Shown here piece after piece: positions 8,584 to 17,270 of a DNA stretch of 54,008 bases. How positions within the stretch are numbered: the first letter of the stretch is position 1; every line of letters begins with the position of its first letter. A model generated the notes under the pieces. That model did not search any database. It was not told where the DNA came from and saw only the letters and a program-made list of their open reading frames with translations. The stretch is from positions 1 through 54,008 of the forward strand of contig CAYWVO010000023.1 of NCBI GenBank assembly GCA_964461835.1, read 5' to 3'. The translations under genes and the position numbers were made by a program. The stretch comes from CAYWVO01 sp964461835 (lineage in GTDB: Bacteria; Zixibacteria; MSB-5A5; WJJR01; JAJRUJ01).

Positions 8584-10554
8584 ATGGTGAGACACAAGGA
8601 CGGGCCGAAAAATCTGACACAAAAGTTGATCGAATCCCACTTGGTGGACGGTACGCCGCAGGCGGGCCAACAGATCGGCGTCAGGATCGATCAGACACTC
8701 ACGCAGGATGCGACTGGCACGTTGGCGATGTTGACGCTGGAGGCCATGGAGTTGGAACGCGCGCGGACCGAGATATCCGTACAATATGTCGATCACAACC
8801 TGTTGCAGACAGATTTTCGAAACGCCGACGATCATGTGTTTTTGCGTAGCGCCTGCCAGCGGTTTGGTCTCTGGTACAGCAAACCGGGCAACGGCGTAAG
8901 CCATCCAGTCCATATGGAGCGTTTTGGTGTCCCCGGGAAATCACTCTTAGGGTCGGACAGCCATACACCGGCCGCCGGCTCTCTGGGTATGTTGGCTATG
9001 GGAGCCGGGGGGCTGGATGTCGCGATGGCGATTGCCGGGATGCCGTACTATTTCCCAATGCCACAGGTGCTTGGAGTAAAACTGACTGGACAATTGCCAG
9101 GTTGGGTGAGTGCGAAGGACGTGATTTTGGAGATGCTGCGCCGGTACGGTGTTCGAGGTGGGGTCGGTAAAATCGTGGAGTACTATGGACCAGGTTTGGA
9201 TTCACTGAGTGCGATGGATCGCCATGTTATCGCCAACATGGGAACCGAGCTGGGAGCAACGACCACGGTGTTCCCAGCGGATCATCAAACCAAAGAATTC
9301 CTCGAACAACAACAGCGGGGCGAGTATTGGCAGCGATATACTGCCGATGATGGCTGCGATTACGATGAATACGACGAGATTGATTTATCAACGCTGGAGC
9401 CGCTGATTGCCAAACCCAGCAGTCCGGGTAATGTCGTACCGGTACGTGAGGTAGCGGGCAAAGAAATCTATCAGACCTATATCGGTTCGTCCGCCAACCC
9501 GGGCTTGCGCGATTTTGCGGTACCGGCCATGATGGTCAAAGACCGGCAAACCCATGATTCAGTGTCTTTTGATATCAATCCTTCCTCACGCCAGATTCTT
9601 GAAAACTTGAGTAGAATGGGACTGTTAAGTGACCTGATTCACGCCGGGGCCCGGATTCACCAGGCCGGATGTAACGGCTGTATCGGCATGGGGCAGGCGC
9701 CGGCGACCGGGCGGATCAGCCTGCGAACTGTTCCACGGAACTTCCCCGGCCGCTCCGGAACTAAGGAAGATCAGGTGTATTTGTGTAGCCCCGAAACGGC
9801 GACCGCGTCAGCGTTGACCGGGGTGATCACCGATCCCCGCGACCTGGAAATGTCCTATCCCGAATTCTCTGAACCGAAAGATATTTCGATCAACACCGAC
9901 ATGCTCCTACCTCCCTTAAATCCCGAACTGGCGAAGGAACAGGAGCTGAAAAAGGGACCCAATATTAAAAGTCTCTTGGACCTGGGTGATTTCCCCGATC
10001 GGCTCGAAGTTCCGGTCTTGTTGAAAGTCGGTGACGACATCTCCACGGACGAAATCATGCCCGCCGGGCAGCGAGTGTTGCCGTATCGCAGTAACATCGA
10101 AAAGATGAGCGAGTTTGTCTTCGCCGATATTGACGGCGATTTTCACCAGCGTGCCCGCAAAACCGGTGAACCCGGCTTTGCGATAATTGCCGGCAATAAC
10201 TACGGGCAAGGCTCCAGCCGCGAGCATGCCGCCATCGTTCCACGATCTCTCGGCCTGCGCGTTGTGATTGCCCGGAGTTTTGCGCGTATCCATCGGCAAA
10301 ACCTGATCAATTTTGGGATTTTGCCGCTCTTGGCATCTAATGATAGTGAACTGGACGCAATTGAAACTGATGATCGATTGGAATTGGCCGACTTACATGC
10401 CTTTCTATCCGGCGGCAACCAGTTAACGGTGAAAGTAGCCGGCAAGGATTCGATGATGACCTGCCGGCACGATCTTACCGACCGTGAACGGGAGATTCTC
10501 CGCGATGGCGGGCTGATCAATCTGTTCCGCCGCCGGCAAAAGCAACGTCAGTGA
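8584..10554 (+). CDS. Aconitate hydratase (aconitase family)
   Basis: About 656 residues. It isomerises citrate to isocitrate in the TCA cycle using a [4Fe-4S] cluster. Visible parts are GSDSHTP and GAGGLD in the N-terminal domain, CNGCIGMGQ (cluster Cys pair), NFPGRSGT, and the swivel domain with NYGQGSSREHAA and RSFARIHRQN. The position that is usually IGSCTN reads IGSSAN, so the classical first cluster Cys is absent; a Cys in VYLCSPETA might substitute. This subtype probably also occurs in other anaerobes (from memory). ATG 8584 is chosen; GTG 8581, nine bases after GGGAGG, is equally possible, and a longer frame from 8506 lacks support. Confidence 0.9.
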   Translation: MVRHKDGPKNLTQKLIESHLVDGTPQAGQQIGVRIDQTLTQDATGTLAMLTLEAMELERARTEISVQYVDHNLLQTDFRNADDHVFLRSACQRFGLWYSKPGNGVSHPVHMERFGVPGKSLLGSDSHTPAAGSLGMLAMGAGGLDVAMAIAGMPYYFPMPQVLGVKLTGQLPGWVSAKDVILEMLRRYGVRGGVGKIVEYYGPGLDSLSAMDRHVIANMGTELGATTTVFPADHQTKEFLEQQQRGEYWQRYTADDGCDYDEYDEIDLSTLEPLIAKPSSPGNVVPVREVAGKEIYQTYIGSSANPGLRDFAVPAMMVKDRQTHDSVSFDINPSSRQILENLSRMGLLSDLIHAGARIHQAGCNGCIGMGQAPATGRISLRTVPRNFPGRSGTKEDQVYLCSPETATASALTGVITDPRDLEMSYPEFSEPKDISINTDMLLPPLNPELAKEQELKKGPNIKSLLDLGDFPDRLEVPVLLKVGDDISTDEIMPAGQRVLPYRSNIEKMSEFVFADIDGDFHQRARKTGEPGFAIIAGNNYGQGSSREHAAIVPRSLGLRVVIARSFARIHRQNLINFGILPLLASNDSELDAIETDDRLELADLHAFLSGGNQLTVKVAGKDSMMTCRHDLTDREREILRDGGLINLFRRRQKQRQ

Positions 10555-10595
10555 TCGGTCCCACACTACCGGACACGCGTGGAAAGACCGGCACG

Positions 10596-11960
10596 CTACT
10601 CGGGTACATCGGAGCTCTCTTTCAGGCCGTATTTCTTGACCCGGTACGTGAGGATATGCCGGGGAATGTTGAGCAGTTGCGCTGCCTTTGATTTGTTCCA
10701 GCCGGTCTTCTTCAGGGCATCCAGAATCAGGGTCTTTTCAGCGTCACGATAGGTGACTTTCTCGTCACTGGCGTTCTCATCCGTTACACTTTCGCGAGGA
10801 TCGAACGAGCCAAAATCGCCTGGAAGATCTTTGTGGGTTAGCTGGTCGCCTTGGCGGAATACCAGCATTCGTTGTATGAGATTCTCCAGTTCCCGTACAT
10901 TCCCCGGCCAGCGGTGGTTTATCAACGCCTCGATCAACCCGTTATCCATCGTGACTTCTGTCCCCGGCGCATGCTTGCGGATAAATGCGCGGGCGAGTAA
11001 GGGAATGTCTTCCTTCCGTTCACGCAAACTCGGAATGTGCAACGGCACCACATTCAGTCGATAGAACAAATCTTCCCGGAACGTGCCGGCCTTAACCCGC
11101 TCGCGCAGGTCAACGTTGGTAGCGGCAATTAACCGGACATCGACCGGGACGAATGTCTCAGCGCCTACCGGTTCGACCGTATTTTCCTGCAATACCCGCA
11201 GCAGTTTCGCCTGGAGGTCCTGCGCCAATTCCCCCACCTCGTCCAAAAGCAAGGTTCCCTCGGTGGCCAGCTGGAACTTACCTTTTTTGTCTTTGACCGC
11301 CCCGGTAAAGGCGCCTTTGGTGTGGCCGAACAATTCGGATTCAATTAACTCACGCGGGATCGCTGCACAATTAACCGCAATAAACGGCTTAAGCGCGCGG
11401 GAACTTTCAAAGTGAATCGTCCGGGCGACAAGTTCCTTGCCGGTGCCGGATTCCCCGGTGAGTAACACGGTGGCGTCGGTGTCGGCGATCTTGCGTATCT
11501 TGGACTGGAGTTCGCGAAACGACTTTGACGCGCCGATAAGTTTTTTGTCGGACTCCACGCGCTTGAGCCGTCCCCGCAATTGTTTGTTTTCATCTTCCAG
11601 TCGCTCGAATTCCAGGGCCTTCTCAATGGCGACATAGAGTTCCTCATCTTCGAACGGCTTAGTCAGGTAATTGAACGCTCCCAGTTTGACCGCCTGGACA
11701 GCCTGCGAGACCGTCGCGTGCGCAGTGATCAGGACCACTTTCAGCTCCGGCTTGATCTCCTTGGCCCGTTCCAACAGCTCAATGCCGTCCATCTTCGGCA
11801 TCCGGATATCGGACAGCAGTAAATCAAATGAATCGGTTTGCAGTGCCGATAATGCTTCCTCACCGTCGGCGGCTGTTTCGACACGGTACCCCTGTTTCTG
11901 GAGTTTAAATTGCAGGACACGGCGCACCGATGAATCGTCATCAACTAACAGGATTCTCAT
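10596..11960 (-). CDS. NtrC-family sigma54-dependent response regulator
   Basis: 454 residues. The receiver domain (1-120) has DD near the start, phosphoacceptor Asp in SDIRMP and the conserved Lys in LTKPF. The AAA+ domain follows, with Walker A GESGTGKE, the sigma54-contacting GAFTGA loop, and GNVRELENLI. The C-terminal Fis-type helix-turn-helix contains NKSKAAQLLNIPRH. It overlaps the upstream kinase gene by 4 bases (ATGA), so the pair is co-expressed. The likely target is the divergent metal-efflux operon, whose promoter at 13288 is sigma54-type. By analogy with the Zn-responsive ZraSR pair it may sense metal or envelope stress; this is inference. Confidence 0.92.
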   Translation of the reverse strand: MRILLVDDDSSVRRVLQFKLQKQGYRVETAADGEEALSALQTDSFDLLLSDIRMPKMDGIELLERAKEIKPELKVVLITAHATVSQAVQAVKLGAFNYLTKPFEDEELYVAIEKALEFERLEDENKQLRGRLKRVESDKKLIGASKSFRELQSKIRKIADTDATVLLTGESGTGKELVARTIHFESSRALKPFIAVNCAAIPRELIESELFGHTKGAFTGAVKDKKGKFQLATEGTLLLDEVGELAQDLQAKLLRVLQENTVEPVGAETFVPVDVRLIAATNVDLRERVKAGTFREDLFYRLNVVPLHIPSLRERKEDIPLLARAFIRKHAPGTEVTMDNGLIEALINHRWPGNVRELENLIQRMLVFRQGDQLTHKDLPGDFGSFDPRESVTDENASDEKVTYRDAEKTLILDALKKTGWNKSKAAQLLNIPRHILTYRVKKYGLKESSDVPE

Positions 11961-13024
11961 GAAACAGTCTCCTCGATCAACAGCGGAATTCGCACTTCGG
12001 CCACTACGCCGCCTTCGGTCCGGTTATGCATGTGGATTGATCCATGATGGGCGTCAACGATACTCTTGGTTATTGCCAGCCCCAATCCGGTGCCACTGGA
12101 CTTGGTCGTAAAAAACGGTTCGAAAACTTTCTCCAGTTCAGATTCCGGGATACCGGAGCCCGAATCTTCGATTCGGATGATTGCTTCGTTATTCTCACGG
12201 TTCTGTTCGAGAGTTACCCAAACGCTTTCGCCGGCGGGGGACGCATCAATCGCATTGAGTAACAAGTTCAACAATACCTGGTGTATTTTTTCACCGTTGC
12301 CATTCACCATTACCGGGTCGGCGATGGAATGGTCCAGTGAAATCTTACGCTTTGCCGCCTGGGGCTGCACCTGTTTTATTGTTGAATGAAATACCTCAGC
12401 CAGGTTGAGCCGTTGCAGCTTTGTTTCGGTCGGCCGGGCGAATTCTAAGAAGTCGGTGATACTGCGGTTCATTCGGCGGATTTCTTTAAACACAATGTCT
12501 TTAAACTCAGCCCGTTCCCCTGGATTGGTGGATCCATCCGAGAGGATTTCAACCGCGCCCTTCACCGACGCCAGCGGGTTCTTGATTTCGTGAGCCATCC
12601 CGGCGGCAATTTGTCCCAACAAAGATAATTTTTGGGTGCGCTCTAAGTGCAACCGCATCTCTTCTGCTCTTTTTCGTGCCCGCAGTTCACGATCAAACAG
12701 GGCACCGGCCAGCACTGCGATTGCGAAATAGAACACTATCTCGACGTATTCCCCGACCAGATTATGGACCTCTAATTCGGATCCCAAGATATAGGGCAGT
12801 ACCAGCGCCGAAATTAGCAGTGCCGTATAAAGGCCACCCCGAAGACCAAACCAGGCGGCGGCAACGACAATGGGGATATAACAAAAACGACCGTGAATGG
12901 CGTGAATCCAGTGCACATGACCAAAAAACGGTTCAACGAGAAACCCGTAGTGTATCCCCAACGTGACGGTAATGATCGCGCCGAGAATCCCGAGTTTGAT
13001 CGATTTTTGCTGGCTGGGGTTCAT
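11957..13024 (-). CDS. Membrane-bound sensor histidine kinase
   Basis: 355 residues. About four hydrophobic segments in the first 120 residues form a compact membrane sensor with little periplasmic loop. The DHp helix has MAHEIKNPLASVKGA (phospho-His near residue 146), and the ATPase domain has N-box LLNAIDAS, DSGSGIP, FFTTK and GTGLGLAI. The partner is the sigma54 regulator it overlaps by four bases. GGAGG before the ATG at 13024 supports the start. Three His residues in the predicted extramembrane stretch GHVHWIHAIHG could be metal ligands, which fits the adjacent efflux operon but is unproven. Confidence 0.9.
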   Translation of the reverse strand: MNPSQQKSIKLGILGAIITVTLGIHYGFLVEPFFGHVHWIHAIHGRFCYIPIVVAAAWFGLRGGLYTALLISALVLPYILGSELEVHNLVGEYVEIVFYFAIAVLAGALFDRELRARKRAEEMRLHLERTQKLSLLGQIAAGMAHEIKNPLASVKGAVEILSDGSTNPGERAEFKDIVFKEIRRMNRSITDFLEFARPTETKLQRLNLAEVFHSTIKQVQPQAAKRKISLDHSIADPVMVNGNGEKIHQVLLNLLLNAIDASPAGESVWVTLEQNRENNEAIIRIEDSGSGIPESELEKVFEPFFTTKSSGTGLGLAITKSIVDAHHGSIHMHNRTEGGVVAEVRIPLLIEETVS

Positions 13025-13188
13025 CAGTTATATAATCCTCCACTGATATTGCCGAGCAAATCCCGAACCGAGGAATGTCTTACTGGTGGTGTGCCGAATA
13101 ACTTGTTCAGAGTTATACAGTTGGAAGACATCATCCTTTTATCGATTCTTGTTACCAATGATCACGCCGCATTTGTTCACAAGTGTTC

Positions 13189-13220
13189 AATAATATTCTA
13201 CGAAATTGGATAATATTATT
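13189..13220. promoter_or_regulatory. Inverted repeat, candidate upstream activator site
   Basis: Nine-base perfect arms (13189-13197 and 13212-13220, AT-only) separated by 14 bases. It lies about 70 bases upstream of the sigma54 promoter at 13288, in the range for binding of an NtrC-type activator, and between the divergent regulator and efflux operons. Confidence 0.45.
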
Positions 13221-13287
13221 CAGGCTTTATTATCCGTCAATGCCAAATATCTACATAAGTTTATGAAATGCAATTGGTTAATCTTTT

Positions 13288-13302
13288 TGGCACGCACTTT
13301 GT
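13288..13302 (+). promoter_or_regulatory. Sigma54 promoter of the metal-efflux operon
   Basis: TGGCAC-N5-TTGT. The -24 box is a full consensus match and the -12 box has T for the last C. Transcription should begin near 13313-13315, which excludes the in-frame ATG at 13268 as the start of the TolC gene. Confidence 0.7.
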
Positions 13303-13330
13303 CTCTGTGCTGGAGGAAGGTATTAGCAGG

Positions 13331-14725
13331 ATGAATCAGTCAGTGAGGAAAAACCAGGTAAAGAACATGATTGGCCGTTGGGGGTGGCTGCGCGTGATTC
13401 TGCTCCTTATTTTAGCCATCACCGTGGTTGTCAGCTCTGCCGCAGCCCAAACGGACTACTCTACACTTTCACGAGAATTACCACCGACGGCTGAGGATGC
13501 TATCAACATTTCCCCTGAGGCTTCCCTTGCTGATTATTTGCGATTGGCCATGGAGCGCAGCCCGCGACTGCGCGCGGCGTTTCAGGACTGGCAGGCAGCA
13601 CTGGAGAAAACAGGTCACGTTGGGGCGCTGCCCGATCCGATGATCTCATTCTCCCATTTCATCGAAAATGTAGAAACCAGAGTTGGTCCGCAGGAGAACC
13701 GGTTTGGCCTTTGGCAGACGTTTCCCTGGCTTGGACTACTCAACGCCAAGAAAGACATGGCCTCCGCCGCCGCCCGGGCCGCTTTCGAGCGGCTGGAGAT
13801 GGAACGGCTCAGGTTGTTTTATAATGTAAAGTCCGTCTATTATAACTACTTCTTTATCAATCGGGATCTGGCAATCACCCGGGAGAACGTCGAACTGCTC
13901 ACCTTCTGGGAATCGGTCGCTCGTTCCAAGTACAAAGTTGGTTTAGAGAAGCATCCGGATCTGATCAAAATTCAAGTAGAGTTGGGCAAGCTGGAGGATC
14001 ACCTCCAGACGGTGGAAGAATCGATCGAGCCGGTGGTCGCCCGGTTTCGGGCATTGTTGGATTTGCCCGACACGGTGACTATCCCGCCACCCTCAGACAT
14101 CGAAGTCGCTGAACAAGAGCTTAGTCGGGATTCGCTGATCGCCTTGGTTCGAACACAAAATCCGACGTTGAAAGCCCTGGCGCACACCGTTGACCGTGAG
14201 CACGCAGGGACGCGTCTGGCACGAGGCATGAACCGCCCGAATTTTTCCTTCGGCATCGACTACATTCAGACCGGGGAAGCGGTGAATCCGTCAGTGCCGG
14301 AAAGTGGTAAAGATCCCTGGTTTGTCGGCGCCAAGATTTCTTTGCCCATCTGGTTCGGTAAGAATAGCTCCCGCAGCGGAGAGGCGGAAGCTCGTCTCAA
14401 ATCGGCTCAATACCGGGTACGTGATGCGGAAAACCGGCTGGTCGCGGCCACGGAGAATGTACTGTTCGAGTATGCCGATGCATTGCGCAAATTACGGTTG
14501 TATCGGGATGGCCTCGTTCCCAAAGCCGAGCAGTCACTCAACGCCACGTATGCCGCGTACAAAACTGGCGAGGCGGATTTCCTCGCTGTGTTGGACGCCC
14601 AGCGGCAATTACTGGATTTCGAACTAACGGCAGCCCGTGAAAAGGCCTCACTCGCCGCCCGGCGGGCAGAACTGGAAATGTTAACTGGTTCGTCAATTAA
14701 CAAAACTGGAGAAAGAAACCATTAA
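13331..14725 (+). CDS. TolC-family outer membrane efflux protein
   Basis: 464 residues from ATG 13331. A basic leader and hydrophobic run ending at VSSAAAQ form a signal peptide. The mature part is mostly helical with two TolC-type repeats, for example LRLAMERSPRLRAAFQDW and SLIALVRTQNPTLKALAHTV, as in CusC/CzcC outer-membrane channels. It should form the exit duct for the CusBA-like pump encoded just after. The start is placed after the sigma54 promoter, with GGAAGG 10 bases upstream; ATG 13367 is an alternative that still keeps the signal peptide. First gene of a five-gene operon. Confidence 0.88.
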   Translation: MNQSVRKNQVKNMIGRWGWLRVILLLILAITVVVSSAAAQTDYSTLSRELPPTAEDAINISPEASLADYLRLAMERSPRLRAAFQDWQAALEKTGHVGALPDPMISFSHFIENVETRVGPQENRFGLWQTFPWLGLLNAKKDMASAAARAAFERLEMERLRLFYNVKSVYYNYFFINRDLAITRENVELLTFWESVARSKYKVGLEKHPDLIKIQVELGKLEDHLQTVEESIEPVVARFRALLDLPDTVTIPPPSDIEVAEQELSRDSLIALVRTQNPTLKALAHTVDREHAGTRLARGMNRPNFSFGIDYIQTGEAVNPSVPESGKDPWFVGAKISLPIWFGKNSSRSGEAEARLKSAQYRVRDAENRLVAATENVLFEYADALRKLRLYRDGLVPKAEQSLNATYAAYKTGEADFLAVLDAQRQLLDFELTAAREKASLAARRAELEMLTGSSINKTGERNH

Positions 14726-14743
14726 ACCAAAGGAGTTACTCCC

Positions 14744-15271
14744 ATGCGTATCATGAGAACTCTGTTCATCGCCCTGTTTCTCGTTGGTGTTTTCTCTGCT
14801 GCCGCATTCGCAGAGAAGGACACAGAGCAGAAAAAGACAAAGGAACAAGCGGCCGAGCAAAAGGAATTCAAACAACAGACGCACTGCCCGGTGATGGGTG
14901 GCAAGATTGACTCAACGGTCTTCACCGATATCCAGGGTCAGCGCGTGTATCACTGTTGTGCGGGTTGTTCCAAGCCGCTCAAGAAAGATCCGGACAAGTA
15001 TTTTAAAGAGGCAGCCAAAGAAGGCATCATCTTTGAGAACATCCAGAGCCACTGTCCGGTGTCCGGAAAGGAACTCGGTGAAGAACCTGCGACCATCTAT
15101 TATGAAGGTCGTACCATCGCGTTCTGCTGTGCCGGTTGCAGCGAGCCATTCCACAAAGATCCACAAACGTACCTGAGCAAGCTGGATGAACAGCCGGAGG
15201 ACACCAAAGACAAGCAAGAAGAAAAGGAAATGGACCACAGCTCCGGGGACCATTCCGGGCACGGCCATTAA
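14744..15271 (+). CDS. Exported tandem YHS/TRASH-like metal-binding protein
   Basis: 175 residues with a signal peptide ending at AAFA. Two repeated Cys-rich modules follow: HCPVMGGKI...YHCCAGCSKPLKKDP and HCPVSGKEL...AFCCAGCSEPFHKDP. They resemble YHS/TRASH heavy-metal-binding domains. A charged Glu/Lys tail ends in a His-rich stretch (HSSGDHSGHGH). Probably a periplasmic metal chaperone or buffer for the efflux pump; copper or silver is likely from the Cys/His/Met setting, but the metal is not proven. AAGGAG before the ATG supports the start. Set between the TolC and CusB-like genes, 18 and 42 bases away. Confidence 0.82.
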   Translation: MRIMRTLFIALFLVGVFSAAAFAEKDTEQKKTKEQAAEQKEFKQQTHCPVMGGKIDSTVFTDIQGQRVYHCCAGCSKPLKKDPDKYFKEAAKEGIIFENIQSHCPVSGKELGEEPATIYYEGRTIAFCCAGCSEPFHKDPQTYLSKLDEQPEDTKDKQEEKEMDHSSGDHSGHGH

Positions 15272-15313
15272 AAGTCCCAGGAGCAGGAGACCGTCAGAGA
15301 GGAATTACATGTC

Positions 15314-17263
15314 ATGAATAAACAGACACCCAATCAAACAACGTGGCAGGGAATACTACGACGCAAACGGTTGCCACTTATCGCACTGGTGGGCGTTGCT
15401 GTTGTGGCATTCTTTCTCGGCGGTCTCTTGTTGGGGGGCGGCAGTTCCGAAAACTCGGCCGGTGAGGAAAAGCACACGCACGCCACCGCCGCCGAGGCGG
15501 CGAACGAACCTGAGATGTGGACTTGTTCCATGCATCCGCAGATTCAACTTCCCGAACCGGGGAAGTGCCCGATCTGCTTCATGGACCTGATTCCCGTGGA
15601 AACCGGCGGCGGTGAAGAATTGGACCCCAATCAGATTCGGATGTCGGAGACCGCAGTGCAACTGGCGAAAATCCAGACCACGCCGGCGGTCCGCGGGTAT
15701 GCCGAGCGCGAAATTCGCATGGTTGGCAAACTCGATTATGCCGAATCGGAAGTCGCCTATATCACCGCTTGGGTTCCCGGTCGCCTGGAGCGATTATTTG
15801 TCGACTATACTGGCGCAACGGTATCCGCCGGGGATCACATGGTACACCTGTATTCACCGGAGTTGATCGCTACGCAGGAAGAATTGATCCAGGCAATAAA
15901 GGCACTTGAGACATTTAAGGAGTCCGGTAGTTTGGTCCTTACACGGACGGCGAATGAGACGCTGGAGTCCGCCCGAGAAAAGTTGCGACTGTACGGTCTC
16001 TCCGCAGAACAAATCGCGGGGATCGAACGCCGCAGAAAAACCGAAAATTACTTGACGATAAAAGCTCCTATCGGTGGGGTGGTTATTCACAAGGATGCAC
16101 TCGAGGGTATGTACGTCGAAACCGGGACCCGGATCTACACCATTGCCGATTTATCGACGTTGTGGGTTTTCTTCGATGCATACGAGTCTGATTTGCCTTG
16201 GATACAGTACGGACAACGAGTCAAATTTACCTCGCCCTCCTTTCCCGGTGAGCAGTTTGAGGCAAAAATCAATTTTATCGATCCGGTGGTCGATCCCCAG
16301 ACCCGAACCATTGATGTGCGTGCGGTCGTGGCAAATAAGGATGGATGGTTGAAGCCGGGAATGTTTGTGCGGGGGGTGGTTCATTCCCGCCTGGACGCTG
16401 ACGGGAACGTGGTCGCCGAGGACCAGCCGGTCACGGAAGATGCACCACTTTTAATTCCCGCGTCAGCGCCGCTGATCACCGGTAAGCGGGCAGTGGTGTA
16501 TGTTGAGGTGCCGGATGAGGACGGTACTGTCTTCGAGGGACGCGAGGTATTACTCGGCCCGCGGGCTGGTGAAGCCTACGTGGTGAAAGAAGGTATCGAA
16601 GAAGGCGAACTGGTAGTCACCAATGGTGCATTCAAGATTGACAGTGAACTGCAAATCCGGGCCAAGCCGAGCATGATGTCACCGGAGGAAATGGACGTTA
16701 TTGCGGGTCATGATCATGAGGAAGGGGGCGCCGGAGATGACCAGGCTGCGGGACCGGTCCACCAGGCAGGTGAGGCCGAGCGGATAGCTGTCAGTGAGGC
16801 GGCCCGGCGTGCTCTGGAACCGGTGTATGATGCCTACTTCAAGGTTCAGATGGCACTCGCCAATGATGATCCCGAGAGGGCAGAGAAGGCGTTTACCGAG
16901 CTGGGCCAGGCAACCAATGCCGTGGAAATGGCGTTGTTTGAGGGGCAGGCACACAATCGCTGGATGGGAATCTCTGCACACGTGCAAGATGCAGCAGAGG
17001 ACGGCGCCGCTGCCGGCGATATCGTAGAGTCCCGGGATGCGTTTTTCTATCTCTCGCTGGCAATGATTGAGTTGCACGATACCTTCGGTCATGCAACGGA
17101 TATCCCCTACTATCTGACATTCTGCCCCATGGCGCGCGACAATGCCGGCGCGTACTGGCTGCAAACCGAAGACATCGTGTGGAACTCATTCTACGGTGAT
17201 ATGATGCTGCGGTGCGGCGAAATTAAGCAGGAACTGCCCGCGGACGGTATAGCGACAAAGTGA
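15314..17263 (+). CDS. RND efflux periplasmic adaptor (CusB/CzcB-like), three-part fusion
   Basis: 649 residues, well over the usual 400 or so for CusB. In order: an N-terminal membrane anchor (about 16-38); a heavy-metal-binding module with TCSMHPQI and CPICFMDL (about 71-95); the barrel-sandwich, helical hairpin and beta-barrel adaptor core; then a C-terminal helical domain with H/D-rich linker (HDHEEGG) resembling DUF3347, with a Cys-Pro-Met motif (TFCPMA). It bridges the inner-membrane pump and the TolC duct and can hand over metal. Only seven bases separate it from the CusA-like gene. Confidence 0.88.
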   Translation: MNKQTPNQTTWQGILRRKRLPLIALVGVAVVAFFLGGLLLGGGSSENSAGEEKHTHATAAEAANEPEMWTCSMHPQIQLPEPGKCPICFMDLIPVETGGGEELDPNQIRMSETAVQLAKIQTTPAVRGYAEREIRMVGKLDYAESEVAYITAWVPGRLERLFVDYTGATVSAGDHMVHLYSPELIATQEELIQAIKALETFKESGSLVLTRTANETLESAREKLRLYGLSAEQIAGIERRRKTENYLTIKAPIGGVVIHKDALEGMYVETGTRIYTIADLSTLWVFFDAYESDLPWIQYGQRVKFTSPSFPGEQFEAKINFIDPVVDPQTRTIDVRAVVANKDGWLKPGMFVRGVVHSRLDADGNVVAEDQPVTEDAPLLIPASAPLITGKRAVVYVEVPDEDGTVFEGREVLLGPRAGEAYVVKEGIEEGELVVTNGAFKIDSELQIRAKPSMMSPEEMDVIAGHDHEEGGAGDDQAAGPVHQAGEAERIAVSEAARRALEPVYDAYFKVQMALANDDPERAEKAFTELGQATNAVEMALFEGQAHNRWMGISAHVQDAAEDGAAAGDIVESRDAFFYLSLAMIELHDTFGHATDIPYYLTFCPMARDNAGAYWLQTEDIVWNSFYGDMMLRCGEIKQELPADGIATK

Positions 17264-17270
17264 TTATGCC

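Noticed and set aside
13268..13330. Longer start of the TolC gene
   Set aside because: It lies upstream of the sigma54 promoter and would not be transcribed from it.
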